A DNA stretch of 64,000 nt from Sphingomonas glacialis (GTDB lineage: Bacteria > Pseudomonadota > Alphaproteobacteria > Sphingomonadales > Sphingomonadaceae), in contig NZ_RCZC01000007.1 in the NCBI RefSeq assembly GCF_006439055.1, forward strand, positions 62,001 through 126,000. Reading direction: 5' to 3'. This document shows positions 51,645-61,134 of the stretch, in pieces; within the stretch, counting starts at the first letter, position 1, and each line of letters begins with the position of its first letter. The notes under the pieces were generated by a model. That model saw only the letters and a program-made list of their open reading frames with translations. It was not told the origin of the DNA and searched no databases. The position numbers were made by a program, and so were the translations under genes.

Positions 51645-53150
51645 ATGCGGGACGGGCCGGTCAGATCGGTCGCCATCGTCGGTGGCGGCACTGCGGGGTG
51701 GATGGCGGCGGCGGCGCTCGCGCGCAACTTCGCGGCCGATCGCGTGGCTGTGACGGTGATCGAATCGCCCGAGATCGGCACCGTCGGCGTCGGCGAGGCG
51801 ACGATTCCGCCGATCCTGCAATTTAACGCGTTGCTCGGGATCGACGAGGACGAGCTGGTGCGCCGAACCCAGGCGACCTACAAATTGGGGATCGAGTTCC
51901 GCGACTGGGGCGCGATCGGCGAGCGCTATTTCCATCCCTTCGGGCGCTATGGCGCCGATCTCGGCGGGGTCGCCTTCCACCATCATTGGCTGCGGACGCG
52001 CGAGGGGGCGTGGTCGGAATATTCGCTGCCCGCGGTCGCCGCGAGCGAGGGGAAGTTCGCGCGGCCCTCGGATGATCCGCGCAACGTGCTGTCGAACATC
52101 TCGTACGCGCTGCAGTTCGACGCCGCCTTATATGCCGATTTCCTGCGCGAGCTGGCGATCGGGCAGGGCGTGCAGCATGTCCAAGGCCGTGTCGTCGATG
52201 TGCGCCTCGACGGCGAAACCGGCTTCGTCGAAGACCTTAAGCTTGCCGACGGCCGCGTCTGCCGGGCGGACCTGTATATCGACTGTTCGGGCTTTCGCGG
52301 CATGCTGATCGAGCAGGCGCTCGAGACCGGCTATGTCGATTGGTCGCACTGGCTGCCGATGGATCGCGCGATCGCCGTACCGACCCCCGCGATCGAAGCG
52401 CCGACCCCCTATACCCGTGCCACCGCTGGCTCGGCGGGATGGCGCTGGCGGATCCCGCTCCAGCACCGCACCGGCAACGGCCATGTCTATGCGAGCGGCT
52501 TTATCGGGGAGGACGAAGCGACCGCGCAATTGCTCGCCGCGCTCGATGCGCCGGCGCTGGCCGAGCCGCGACATCTGCGCTTCACCACCGGCCGGCGGCG
52601 GCTGTCGTGGAACCGCAACGTCGTCGCGCTCGGGCTCGCCTCGGGCTTTATCGAGCCGCTCGAATCGACCAGCATCCATCTGATCCAGCGCGGCATCGCG
52701 ACGCTGATGTCGCTCTTCCCGAGCAACGGCTTCGCCGCGCCGGAGATCGACCTCTACAACAGCCTGATGCGCAGCGAGATCGAGGCCGTCCGCGATTTCG
52801 TGATCCTGCATTACAAACTGACCCGGCGCGACGATTCCCCATTCTGGCGGCACACGCGCGCGATGGCGGTGCCCGACAGCCTGGCGCAGCGCCTCGCGAT
52901 CTTCGACAATCTCGGCCGGTTGATCCTCGATCCGTCCGAGCTGTTCCGCGAGCCGAGCTGGCTCGCCGTGCTGCTCGGCCAGGGCGCGATGCCGCGCGGG
53001 CACGATCCGCTCGCCGACGGATTGCCCGAGGACGCGGTTCGCGCGCAGCTGCAACGGATGCGCGCCGTGATCCGCCAAGGCGCCGCCGTGCTACCGAGCC
53101 ATGCCGATTTCCTGAGCGGCGTCCGCGCTGCGTCACCCGCCCGGAGTTGA
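51645..53150 (+). CDS. Flavin-dependent tryptophan halogenase-like protein
   Basis: About 501 residues. It has GGGTAGW (13-19), catalytic-Lys segment ATYKLG (Lys80), GWRWRIPLQHR (265-275) and FIEPLESTSIHL. It is closest in appearance to the second halogenase at 3373, sharing GIEFRDW, ESTSIHLIQ and FRDW contexts, so the two modules may derive from one ancestor. Starts at GTG 51642 or ATG 51645 are both possible, with GGAG at 51632-51635. It lies between the TBDR and the GH2 gene, with 4 bases to the GH2 start, and is presumably transcribed with both. Confidence 0.88.
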   Translation: MRDGPVRSVAIVGGGTAGWMAAAALARNFAADRVAVTVIESPEIGTVGVGEATIPPILQFNALLGIDEDELVRRTQATYKLGIEFRDWGAIGERYFHPFGRYGADLGGVAFHHHWLRTREGAWSEYSLPAVAASEGKFARPSDDPRNVLSNISYALQFDAALYADFLRELAIGQGVQHVQGRVVDVRLDGETGFVEDLKLADGRVCRADLYIDCSGFRGMLIEQALETGYVDWSHWLPMDRAIAVPTPAIEAPTPYTRATAGSAGWRWRIPLQHRTGNGHVYASGFIGEDEATAQLLAALDAPALAEPRHLRFTTGRRRLSWNRNVVALGLASGFIEPLESTSIHLIQRGIATLMSLFPSNGFAAPEIDLYNSLMRSEIEAVRDFVILHYKLTRRDDSPFWRHTRAMAVPDSLAQRLAIFDNLGRLILDPSELFREPSWLAVLLGQGAMPRGHDPLADGLPEDAVRAQLQRMRAVIRQGAAVLPSHADFLSGVRAASPARS

Positions 53151-53154
53151 GACG

Positions 53155-55662
53155 ATGACCACCCTGACACGCCGGATGCTGGTCGGCGCCGGCCTCGCGC
53201 TGCCGACCGCGGCCGCGATCTTGCCCCCGGCGCGCGCGAGCGAGGCGCGCGGCGGCGGTGAACGCGCGCCCGCCGAGACCCAAGCCGCGCTGGCACCGCG
53301 CGAACGGCAGCGCTTCGACACCGGTTGGCGTTTCGCGCTCGGTCACGGCACCGATCCGACCAAGGATTTCGATTTCGGCTTTGGCCAGGCCGACTTCTCG
53401 AAGACCGGGATCATCAAGATCGCCAAGAGTGATTTCGATGACAAAGCGTGGCGCACGGTCGATCTGCCGCATGATTGGGCTGTCGAACTCCCCTTCGTCC
53501 AGGACGACAAAGGCGAGGGCGATGCGCAACTGCGCTCGCATGGCTATCGGCCGCTCGGGCGGCGCTATCCCGCCACCAGCGTCGGCTGGTATCGGCGGAG
53601 CTTCGCGGTGCCCAAGAGCGATCTCGGGCGACGGATAACGATCGAATTCGACGGCGCGATGCGCGACGTGCTGGTGTTCGTCAACGGGTGCTTCATCGGC
53701 CGCAACGCCAATGGCTATGCGCCCTTCGCCTTCGATCTGACCGATTTCCTCGATTATGGCGGCACCAACGCCATCGCGATCCGCGTCGATGCGAGCTTCG
53801 GCGACGGCTGGTTCTACGAAGGGGCCGGCCTCTATCGCCACGTCTGGCTGCGAAAGACCGACCCTGTTCATTTCGGCGCGTGGGAGACGGTCGTGCGCGC
53901 GACGCCCGGTGCCGGCGGCGCGACGCTCGACCTGTCGACGATCATCGAGAATGCCGGACGCGTGGCGGCCGATGCCGCGCTCGACTGGACGATCGTCGAT
54001 GCGAAAGGGACCGTGGTCGCGCGCGCGACTGTACCCGCCCAGACGATCGCTCCGGCCGGAACGGCGACCTACCGCACCAGTGCGCGCGTCGCGAACCCTG
54101 CGATGTGGTCGCTCGAGACGCCGCACCTCTACACCGCGGTGGTCAAGGTCATCGCGAACGGCACGCTTCGCGACGCCGAGCGCGTCAGCTTCGGCATCCG
54201 CACCTCACGCTTCGACGCCGATCGCGGGTTCTTCCTCAACGACGTACCGCTCAAGATCCAGGGGACGTGCAACCACCAGAATCATGCCGGTGTCGGCGCG
54301 GCCTTGCCCGACCGGCTGCAGACCTACCGGCTAGAGGTGCTGAAAGGCATGGGCTGCAACGCGGTCCGTTCGTCGCACAATATGCCGACGCCCGAATGGG
54401 TCGAGGCGTGCGACCGGATGGGCGTGATGCTGCTCTGCGAAACGCGCCAGCTGAGCTCGAACCCGAGCGGCATGGCCGAGCTCGAACTGATGGTGAAGCG
54501 CTTCCGCAATTCCCCCTCGATCATCGGCTGGTCGATCGGCAATGAGGAATATATCCTCCAGCAAGGCGACCTTGCGCCACAGGGCGCGCGGATCGCGCAG
54601 GCGATGGTCGATCGCTGCCACGCGCTCGACCCGACCCGGCCAGTCACCGCGGCGGTCAATTGGAACAACGAGGCGGGCGTGTCCGAGCCGCTCGATATCA
54701 TCGGCTTCAACTATCACCCCGAATTCCCCGAGCCGTTCCACAAGAAATACCCCAAGCGCCCGATCTACGGCTCGGAAACGTCGAGCGCGATCGCGACGCG
54801 CGGCGAATATCGCACCGATGCCGCGCGCCATACGATGAGTTCGTACGATGGCGTGGTCGGCTGGGGCACGACGCCTGAGCAATGGTGGAGCCAATATGGC
54901 GCGCACGACTGGCTCGCCGGTGGGTTCGCCTGGACGGGGTTCGATTATCGCGGCGAACCCACGCCTTATTCCTGGCCGTCGAACGCGTCGCAGTTCGGGA
55001 TCGTCGATCTGTGCGGTTTCCCGAAGGATTATTACTATTACTACAAGGCGTGGTGGGGGAAGGCGCCGAGCCTGCATCTCTTCCCGCACTGGAACTGGGC
55101 GGGGCAGGAGGGCAAGCCGGTCTCGGTCTGGGTCTATTCCAATCTCGACGAGATCGAATTGCTGCTCAACGGGCAGAGCCTCGGCCCCAAGCCGATGCCG
55201 CGCCTGAAGCACGTCGAATGGCAAGTGCCCTATACGCCCGGCGTGATCGAGGCGATCGGCCGCCGCGATGGCCGCATCGTGCTGCGCCAGCGGCGCGAGA
55301 CGACGGGGCCGGGGCAGCGCCTGCGCCTGACAGCCGACCGCCAGACGATCGCCGCGGACGGGTGCGATGTTGCGATGCTGACGGTCGATCTGCTCGACGC
55401 GCGCGGTCGCGCGGTGCCGACCGCGAACGACGCGCTGCGTTTCCGCGTATCGGGCGCGGGCAAGCTGATCGGCGTCGGCAACGGCAACCCCAACAGCCTC
55501 GAAAGCGACACCGCGCCGCAGCGCATGCTGTTCAACGGGCTCGCCCAGTTGATCGTCCAATCGACCGGTCGCCCGGGTGCGCTCACGGTCGAGGCGTTTG
55601 CGGCCGACGGGAGCGCGCTCACCCCGGCTTCGATCCGGCTGAGCGCTGCGCGAAGCGTGTGA
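53155..55662 (+). CDS. GH2 beta-galactosidase, Tat-exported
   Basis: 835 residues. The N-terminal LTRRMLVGAGLALPTAAAI is a twin-arginine-type signal. Domains in order: sugar-binding jelly roll (DLPHDWAVELPF, WYRRSFAVP, GAGLYRHVWLRKTDP), immunoglobulin-like domain, (beta/alpha)8 barrel with acid/base Glu464 in SIGNEEY and nucleophile Glu541 in YGSETSS, then DUF4982-like and Ig-like domains to the C-terminus. It would remove terminal beta-galactose from imported oligosaccharides, comparable to GH2 enzymes of xyloglucan loci in Bacteroides. It follows the halogenase by 4 bases. Confidence 0.9.
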   Translation: MTTLTRRMLVGAGLALPTAAAILPPARASEARGGGERAPAETQAALAPRERQRFDTGWRFALGHGTDPTKDFDFGFGQADFSKTGIIKIAKSDFDDKAWRTVDLPHDWAVELPFVQDDKGEGDAQLRSHGYRPLGRRYPATSVGWYRRSFAVPKSDLGRRITIEFDGAMRDVLVFVNGCFIGRNANGYAPFAFDLTDFLDYGGTNAIAIRVDASFGDGWFYEGAGLYRHVWLRKTDPVHFGAWETVVRATPGAGGATLDLSTIIENAGRVAADAALDWTIVDAKGTVVARATVPAQTIAPAGTATYRTSARVANPAMWSLETPHLYTAVVKVIANGTLRDAERVSFGIRTSRFDADRGFFLNDVPLKIQGTCNHQNHAGVGAALPDRLQTYRLEVLKGMGCNAVRSSHNMPTPEWVEACDRMGVMLLCETRQLSSNPSGMAELELMVKRFRNSPSIIGWSIGNEEYILQQGDLAPQGARIAQAMVDRCHALDPTRPVTAAVNWNNEAGVSEPLDIIGFNYHPEFPEPFHKKYPKRPIYGSETSSAIATRGEYRTDAARHTMSSYDGVVGWGTTPEQWWSQYGAHDWLAGGFAWTGFDYRGEPTPYSWPSNASQFGIVDLCGFPKDYYYYYKAWWGKAPSLHLFPHWNWAGQEGKPVSVWVYSNLDEIELLLNGQSLGPKPMPRLKHVEWQVPYTPGVIEAIGRRDGRIVLRQRRETTGPGQRLRLTADRQTIAADGCDVAMLTVDLLDARGRAVPTANDALRFRVSGAGKLIGVGNGNPNSLESDTAPQRMLFNGLAQLIVQSTGRPGALTVEAFAADGSALTPASIRLSAARSV

Positions 55663-55704
55663 CGTCGGCTGGTCGGATGGCCTAGCGGTGCGCCGGCTCG
55701 ATCG

Positions 55705-57126
55705 TCAGGCCGTCTTCGCGGCCTTGCGATCCAGCGTAAAGAACGCCGTCAGCCCCGCCGCGATCGCCGATACCGCCGCGGCGAGCGCGGCGGTCCGGAA
55801 CTGGCCGATCAGCGCCGCGCCCGATGCGGTGATCACTGCGCCGGCAAGCGCCGTCGCGATCAGGCCGCCGGTCCGCGCGATCGCGCTGTTGAAGCCCGAC
55901 GCCGTCCCGGTGTGCCGATCGTCGACCGATGCCAGGACGGCGGTGGTCAGCGGAGCGACCGCCCCCGCCATGCCGAGCGCGACGATCGCGATGCCCGGCA
56001 GCACGCCGGTCCAATAGCTCGCGGACGGATCGATGCGGCTCATCACGAGGAACCCCATGCCGGTGACGAGCGGCCCGAGGGTGAGCGGCCAGCGCGGCCC
56101 GATCCGCTCGGCCAGCCGCCCGGCGAGCCGCGAGGCGACGCCGATCACGATCGAAAAGGGCAGCAAAGCGAACCCCGCCTCGCTCGGCGAATAGCTGCCC
56201 CCGACGATCAGCAGATAGGGGATCGAGACGAGAAGTCCGCCGAGTGCGCCATACAGCAGCAGGGTGAGCACGCTCAGCCCGACGAACGGTCGCGATGCGA
56301 ACAGCGTGAGCGGCATCATCGCGCGATCGCCGGCGCGGTGTTCGGTCCAGAGGAACGCCGCCAGCAGCGCGAGCCCCGCGCCGAGGCCGATCCATGTTCC
56401 GCTCGATGCCGCATGGCGGCTCGACCACAACGTCAGTGCCCAGGTCAGCGCGCCGAGCGCGCTGGTCGCGAGCAAAGCCCCGCGCCAGTCGAGCTGCTGC
56501 GGGCTGCGTCCGCTTTCCGCGACGTAGCGGCGCGCGACGACGATCGCAGCGAATGCGACGGGGAGATTGAGGTAGAAGATCGCCCGCCAGCCCACCGTCT
56601 CGACCAGCCAGCCGCCGAGCGGCGGGCCGATCGCGCTGGCGATCGCGCCGGCTGCCGCCCACGTCCCGATCGCGCGCCCGCGCGCCTCGCCCTCGAACGA
56701 GCTGCCGAGAATGCCCAGGCTGTTGGGCATCAGGATCGCCGCGCCCACGCCCTGTGCGGCACGCGCGGCGAGTAGGACGGGCAAATTGGGCGCCAGCGCA
56801 CACCCGGCCGATGCCAGCGCGAACAGCACGATCCCGAGCGTCAGCATCCGCCGGCGCCCGAAATGATCCCCCGCCGCGCCGCCGAGCAGCAGCAGCGCCG
56901 AGAGCGGCAGCAGATAGGCGTTGATGATCCACGGGACCGCCGCCGCGTCACCATCGAGCGTCGTGCCGATCGCGGGGAGCGCGACGTTGGTCACCGAACC
57001 GTCGATGAACGCGAGGCTCGAGGCGAGCATCGTCGCCGCGATCGTCCAATTCGGGTGTCGCACCGCGCTGCCTGCGCCGACCTGCGCCTGGCCGTGATCG
57101 GACACTGGGGTGAGCGTGGCGTTCAT
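55705..57126 (-). CDS. MFS multidrug-type transporter (DHA2-like, 14 TM)
   Basis: 473 residues with about 14 membrane segments. The first helix region contains SLAFIDGSVTNVALPAIG, matching motif D1 of the EmrB/QacA group, and LGGAAGDHFGRRRMLTLGI is motif A; GPPLGGWLVETVGWRAIFYLNLPV matches motif C/G-like sequence. It exports or imports a small molecule driven by the proton gradient; drug efflux is the family default but a sugar role cannot be excluded. It faces the LacI gene, and a perfect palindrome lies in its leader. Confidence 0.9.
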   Translation of the reverse strand: MNATLTPVSDHGQAQVGAGSAVRHPNWTIAATMLASSLAFIDGSVTNVALPAIGTTLDGDAAAVPWIINAYLLPLSALLLLGGAAGDHFGRRRMLTLGIVLFALASAGCALAPNLPVLLAARAAQGVGAAILMPNSLGILGSSFEGEARGRAIGTWAAAGAIASAIGPPLGGWLVETVGWRAIFYLNLPVAFAAIVVARRYVAESGRSPQQLDWRGALLATSALGALTWALTLWSSRHAASSGTWIGLGAGLALLAAFLWTEHRAGDRAMMPLTLFASRPFVGLSVLTLLLYGALGGLLVSIPYLLIVGGSYSPSEAGFALLPFSIVIGVASRLAGRLAERIGPRWPLTLGPLVTGMGFLVMSRIDPSASYWTGVLPGIAIVALGMAGAVAPLTTAVLASVDDRHTGTASGFNSAIARTGGLIATALAGAVITASGAALIGQFRTAALAAAVSAIAAGLTAFFTLDRKAAKTA

Positions 57127-57128
57127 GC

Positions 57129-57141
57129 GCTTGGACCAAGC
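57129..57141. promoter_or_regulatory. Perfect inverted repeat in the MFS leader
   Basis: GCTTGG-A-CCAAGC (57129-57141) is a perfect 6+1+6 palindrome, 3 to 15 bases upstream of the MFS start codon on the minus strand. It is a candidate operator or a small translation-blocking hairpin. No regulator of a matching family is identified. Confidence 0.4.
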
Positions 57142-57559
57142 TGGCGGCGGAAGTGGGACCGCGGCGGCGCGCTGTCCGGCCGGCACGCTTTGCGTGCGAC
57201 CGACGTGACCCGCTCATCTCGCCGCTTCGAGCGACGCGGTGGCGGTGCGAAGGCGGGGGAATCGCTTGGCATAGGGTGGAGCCTTTAGCCGCTTTCGATG
57301 CAGCGTCCCATGCACGATCTGCGCCGCCGAACGCGGGTTGGTCCCCGGGGGGCATGGTCGATCGGTCTCGCTCGCCCCAACGGGGACGCCGGCGCTCAAC
57401 CTACCCGCGCTCCGCCGCACTGCCGCCAGCGCGGCGCGGCGTTCTCCACTTGGCGCCGTCTCGTACAGTCCCGCGACTGGACCGGTTCGGATCGAGCATT
57501 TGCTTGCGTCCGCGGCGGACCTCCGCCTATCGGTAGAAGGAGAGGGCAGAGGGATCGGC
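57142..57559. other. Intergenic stretch between MFS and LacI genes
   Basis: About 420 bases between the divergent MFS and LacI genes. No frame gives recognisable protein; the frame upstream of the LacI start is Arg/Ser/Pro-rich. The right end holds AGGAGAGGG before the LacI ATG. It should contain both promoters; I see no convincing -35/-10 pair. Confidence 0.45.
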
Positions 57560-58642
57560 ATGAAGGAAACGCGCAGCTCGCGGCGGCACAATGTGCCGAC
57601 GGTCGGCGATGTCGCAGCGCATGCCGGCGTCTCGCCGATGACGGTTTCGCGCGTCGTCAGCGGCAAGGGCGGGGTTCGCGACGAGATGCGCAAGCGCGTC
57701 GAAGCCGCGGTCGCCGCGCTCAAATACGCGCCCAATGCCGCCGCGCGGACGCTGGCGGGGGGCGAGGAGATCCGCATCGGCCTGCTCCATTCCAATCCGA
57801 GCTTTGCCTATCTCAGCGAATTCCTCGTCGGCAGCCTCGACCAGGCGAGCCGTAGCAATGTCCAGATGCTTGTCGAGAAATGCGACGATGCGCGCGATGC
57901 CGAGGCGGCGGTCGCGCATCTGGTAAGTGCTCGGGTCGACGGCATCGTGCTGCCGCCGCCGCTCAGTGATTCACCCGCCGTGCTCGACGTGATCCGCGCG
58001 ACCGGCCTGCCGATCGTCGCCGTCGCGACCGGGCGCGCGCCCGACTGGGCATTGTCGGTCAGCATCGATGATCACCGCGCCGCCTATGACATGACCCGCC
58101 ATCTTGGTGCGCTTGGGCATCGACGGATCGGCTTCATCATCGGCAACCCCAACCAGGCGGCGAGCGCCGAACGGCTCGCGGGGCACCGTGCGGCGCTGGC
58201 CGACATGGCGCTCGAGGATGCGCCGGAACTGATCGAGCAGGGGCTGTTTACCTATCGCTCGGGTCTGGCCGCGGCCGAAGTGCTGCTCGCGCTGCCGGAT
58301 CCGCCGACCGCGATCTTCGCGTCGAACGACGACATGGCGGCGGCGAGCGTCGCGATCGCGCATCGGCGCGGGCTCGACGTCCCCAGCGACCTGACGGTGT
58401 GCGGCTTCGACGACACCGCGCTCGCAACGACGATCTGGCCCGAACTGACGACGATCCGCCAGCCGGTGACCGAGATGTCGCGCAAGGCGGTCGAGCTGCT
58501 GGTACAGGCGATCCGCGCGCAGCGCGCGGGCGATGCCGAGGTGCTGGCCGACCCGCATATGCTGGTCGACTACACGCTGATCCGCCGGCAGTCCGATGCC
58601 GTCCCGCGGTCGGCCCCGACGGCGCGACGCCACCTCGGCTGA
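57560..58642 (+). CDS. LacI-family transcriptional regulator
   Basis: 360 residues. The N-terminal helix-turn-helix reads PTVGDVAAHAGVSPMTVSRVVSG, then the hinge with NAAARTLA and the periplasmic-binding-like ligand domain (IRIGLLHSNPSFAYLSEFLVGSL, HRRIGFIIGNPNQAASAERLAGH, AIFASNDDMAAASVAIAHRRGLDVPSDLTVCGFDDT). It would bind DNA until a sugar ligand is present. It is convergent with the GH95 gene and a close paralogue of the truncated LacI gene at 63385, so both probably control the fucosidase/arabinosidase genes. ATG 57560 is chosen for the ribosome site. Confidence 0.92.
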   Translation: MKETRSSRRHNVPTVGDVAAHAGVSPMTVSRVVSGKGGVRDEMRKRVEAAVAALKYAPNAAARTLAGGEEIRIGLLHSNPSFAYLSEFLVGSLDQASRSNVQMLVEKCDDARDAEAAVAHLVSARVDGIVLPPPLSDSPAVLDVIRATGLPIVAVATGRAPDWALSVSIDDHRAAYDMTRHLGALGHRRIGFIIGNPNQAASAERLAGHRAALADMALEDAPELIEQGLFTYRSGLAAAEVLLALPDPPTAIFASNDDMAAASVAIAHRRGLDVPSDLTVCGFDDTALATTIWPELTTIRQPVTEMSRKAVELLVQAIRAQRAGDAEVLADPHMLVDYTLIRRQSDAVPRSAPTARRHLG

Positions 58643-58656
58643 CGGCCGACCAGGCG

Positions 58657-61092
58657 CTAGCCCCAGTCGCGCGCGAAGCGTCCCGAAGCGGGGATCGTGA
58701 TCTCGAACCGCTCGGCACCCGATCGCACTGCGACCGTCGAACCCGCCGTCCCGCGCACGACAAGCGCGCTCGGATGCCCCTGCCGCCAGCGCAGATCGAC
58801 GCGGAGCGCGCCGCGCGCGCGAAAGCCGCTGATCGCGCCGTCGGGCCATGCCGAGGGCAGCGCGGGCAGCAGGTGAAGCTCGCCGCCCCACGACTGGACC
58901 AGCATCTCGAGGATCCCGGCGCTGCCGCCGAAATTGCCGTCGATCTGGAACGGCGGATGCGCATCGAACATGTTGGGATAGGTGCGCTTCGAACCGAGCA
59001 GCCCGTTCAGCACGGCGTGCGCATGGTCGCCTTCGCCCATCCGCGCCCACAGGCAGAGCCGCCATGCGGTCGCCCAGCCAGTTGAAAGATCGCCGCGCCG
59101 GCGCAGGCTGACCTTGGCCGCCTCGATCAATGCCGGCGTGTCGCGCAGATTGATCTGCGCGCTCGGATAGACGGCATAGAGGTGCGAGACATGGCGGTGG
59201 TGGATGTCGGGCGCGGCCTCGTCCCAATCCTCGAGCCATTCCTGCAACTGACCCGCCGCGCCGATCCGGTCGGGCGCGATCCGTGCGCGCGCGCCCGCGA
59301 CCTGTTCGAGCCAGGCCTCGTCGCGCCGCAGCCGTCGTCCCGCCGCCACCGTATTGGCGAACAGGTCGCCGATGATCTGCCGGTCCATCGCCGGACCGAC
59401 GCACAGCGACGATCCGAACGGATGCGCGTTTTCGGGTGAAAGCGACGGCGACGTGACGAGCCCGCGCCCGTTCGGATCCTCGACAAGCGTGTCGAGGAAG
59501 AAGTGCGACGCGCCCTGCAGCAGCGGATAGAGCCGCGCGAGGAAGGCATCGTCGCGGCTATGATCCCAATGGTCGTACAGCGTGTTGCACAGCCACGCGC
59601 CGCCGCACGGCCACAGCCCCCAGAGCGGTCCGTCGATCGGCGCGGTCGCGCGCCAGATGTCGGTATTGTGGTGCGCCACCCAGCCGCGCGCGCCGTACAT
59701 CGTCCGCGCGGTCTTCGCGCCGCGGATCGCCAGCGCCTCGGTCATCCGGACGAGCGGCTCGATGAGGATACCGAGCGCGGCGGGATCGGCGGGCCAATAG
59801 TTCATCTCGGTATTGATGTTGATCGTATATTTGCTGTCCCAGGGCGGGGTGGTCCCCTCGTTCCAGATGCCCTGCAGATTGGCCGGCTGCGTCCCCGGGC
59901 GCGACGAAGCGATCAGCAGGTAGCGGCCATATTGCAGGTAGAGCGCGGCGAGCCCTGGATCGCCGCCGTCCTCGGCCGCCGCGATCCTCCGGTCGGTGGG
60001 CAAGGCGGCGGCGGGGCTGGTGCCGAGGTCGATCGTGAAGCCGCCGAACAGCGCGCCATGGTCGGCGACATGGCGGCGGCGCAACGCCGCATAGGCGTGC
60101 CGTTCGGCAGCGACCCCCGCCGCGCGCGCCTTGGCGACCGCATCGCCGCCCGTGTCGTGGAAGTCGACATAGCTTGTCGCGGCGGTGATCCGCAGCGTCA
60201 CCTGCCGAGCCCCGCGCACGCTGATGCCGTGTTCGCTGGTGACGATCGCGCCGTCGCCCGCTGCATGGACGCGCAGCGCGTAGTGCAGTCCCGGCGGAAT
60301 GCCGCTCGATGCTTCGTTGCCGCCGGTAACCAGGATCGCGCGCGCGCCGTCTGGGGCGATGACGACGCCGGGTTTGTCGGGGCCCGCGTCCTCGCGCAGC
60401 AGCCAATCGGTGGTGGAACTCGCGAGCGGCGCGGCACCCTCGCCGAATTGCGCGCGCGGTGTGCGGACCGCGCGGGGCGCGCGATAGGTAAGGTCGAAGT
60501 CGAGCGTTCCGCCCTCTGCCTCGAGCCGCACCACGATCGCCTGATCGGGTGCCGAGACGAACGCTTCGCGCGTGTACCGCGCTGCGCCATCGCTGTAGCG
60601 CGTGGTGGCGATGCCGGTGGCGAGGTCGAGCTCGCGCTCATATGCGCTCGGTTGCAGCGCCGCCGCAAAGTCGAGCAGCAGGTCACCGAGCGAGCCGTAC
60701 GGCATTTGCGACAAGGGCTTGGCCATCATCTTGGCCGCGGCAAGATCGGTCGCTTCCTTATAGCGCCCCGCGGCTAGCAGCGCGCGCACCTGCGGCAGCG
60801 CGGCGAGCGCCTCGGGATTGTCGGGGTCGTAGGGGGCGCCCGCCCACAGCGTGTCCTCGTTGAGCTGCAAGCGCTCCTGCGCCACCCGCCCAAACACCAT
60901 CGCCCCGAGCCGGCCATTGCCGAGCGGAAGCGCCTCGGTCCACAGCCCGGCCGGCTGCTGATACCAGAGCCGATCGCGCTGCGGCGCCGCTGGCGGCTGG
61001 GCCGACAGCAGCGACGGCGCGGCGCCGAGCGCAAGCCCGGCGGCCAGCGTTTCGCGGCGGTTGAAGGCCGAGGGCGTTTTGGTCGATGGCAT
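58657..61092 (-). CDS. GH95 alpha-L-fucosidase
   Basis: 811 residues with a Tat-type signal (FNRRETLAAGLALG). The family opening WYQQPAGLWTEALPLGNGRLGAMVFG is clear. Catalytic features: Glu554 in SPSLSPENAH, Asp718 in FQIDGNFGG, and the NxN...EMNYWPAD stretch that binds the catalytic water in GH95. It hydrolyses alpha-1,2-fucose, as found on the galactose side chains of xyloglucan, consistent with the GH31/GH74 genes. It follows GH127 by 42 bases on the same strand, so GH127-GH95 form an operon between two LacI genes. Confidence 0.93.
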   Translation of the reverse strand: MPSTKTPSAFNRRETLAAGLALGAAPSLLSAQPPAAPQRDRLWYQQPAGLWTEALPLGNGRLGAMVFGRVAQERLQLNEDTLWAGAPYDPDNPEALAALPQVRALLAAGRYKEATDLAAAKMMAKPLSQMPYGSLGDLLLDFAAALQPSAYERELDLATGIATTRYSDGAARYTREAFVSAPDQAIVVRLEAEGGTLDFDLTYRAPRAVRTPRAQFGEGAAPLASSTTDWLLREDAGPDKPGVVIAPDGARAILVTGGNEASSGIPPGLHYALRVHAAGDGAIVTSEHGISVRGARQVTLRITAATSYVDFHDTGGDAVAKARAAGVAAERHAYAALRRRHVADHGALFGGFTIDLGTSPAAALPTDRRIAAAEDGGDPGLAALYLQYGRYLLIASSRPGTQPANLQGIWNEGTTPPWDSKYTININTEMNYWPADPAALGILIEPLVRMTEALAIRGAKTARTMYGARGWVAHHNTDIWRATAPIDGPLWGLWPCGGAWLCNTLYDHWDHSRDDAFLARLYPLLQGASHFFLDTLVEDPNGRGLVTSPSLSPENAHPFGSSLCVGPAMDRQIIGDLFANTVAAGRRLRRDEAWLEQVAGARARIAPDRIGAAGQLQEWLEDWDEAAPDIHHRHVSHLYAVYPSAQINLRDTPALIEAAKVSLRRRGDLSTGWATAWRLCLWARMGEGDHAHAVLNGLLGSKRTYPNMFDAHPPFQIDGNFGGSAGILEMLVQSWGGELHLLPALPSAWPDGAISGFRARGALRVDLRWRQGHPSALVVRGTAGSTVAVRSGAERFEITIPASGRFARDWG

Positions 61093-61134
61093 CGCGGTTC
61101 CCCGTCGGCGTCGGCTAGAGCGGCCGCCGGATCG

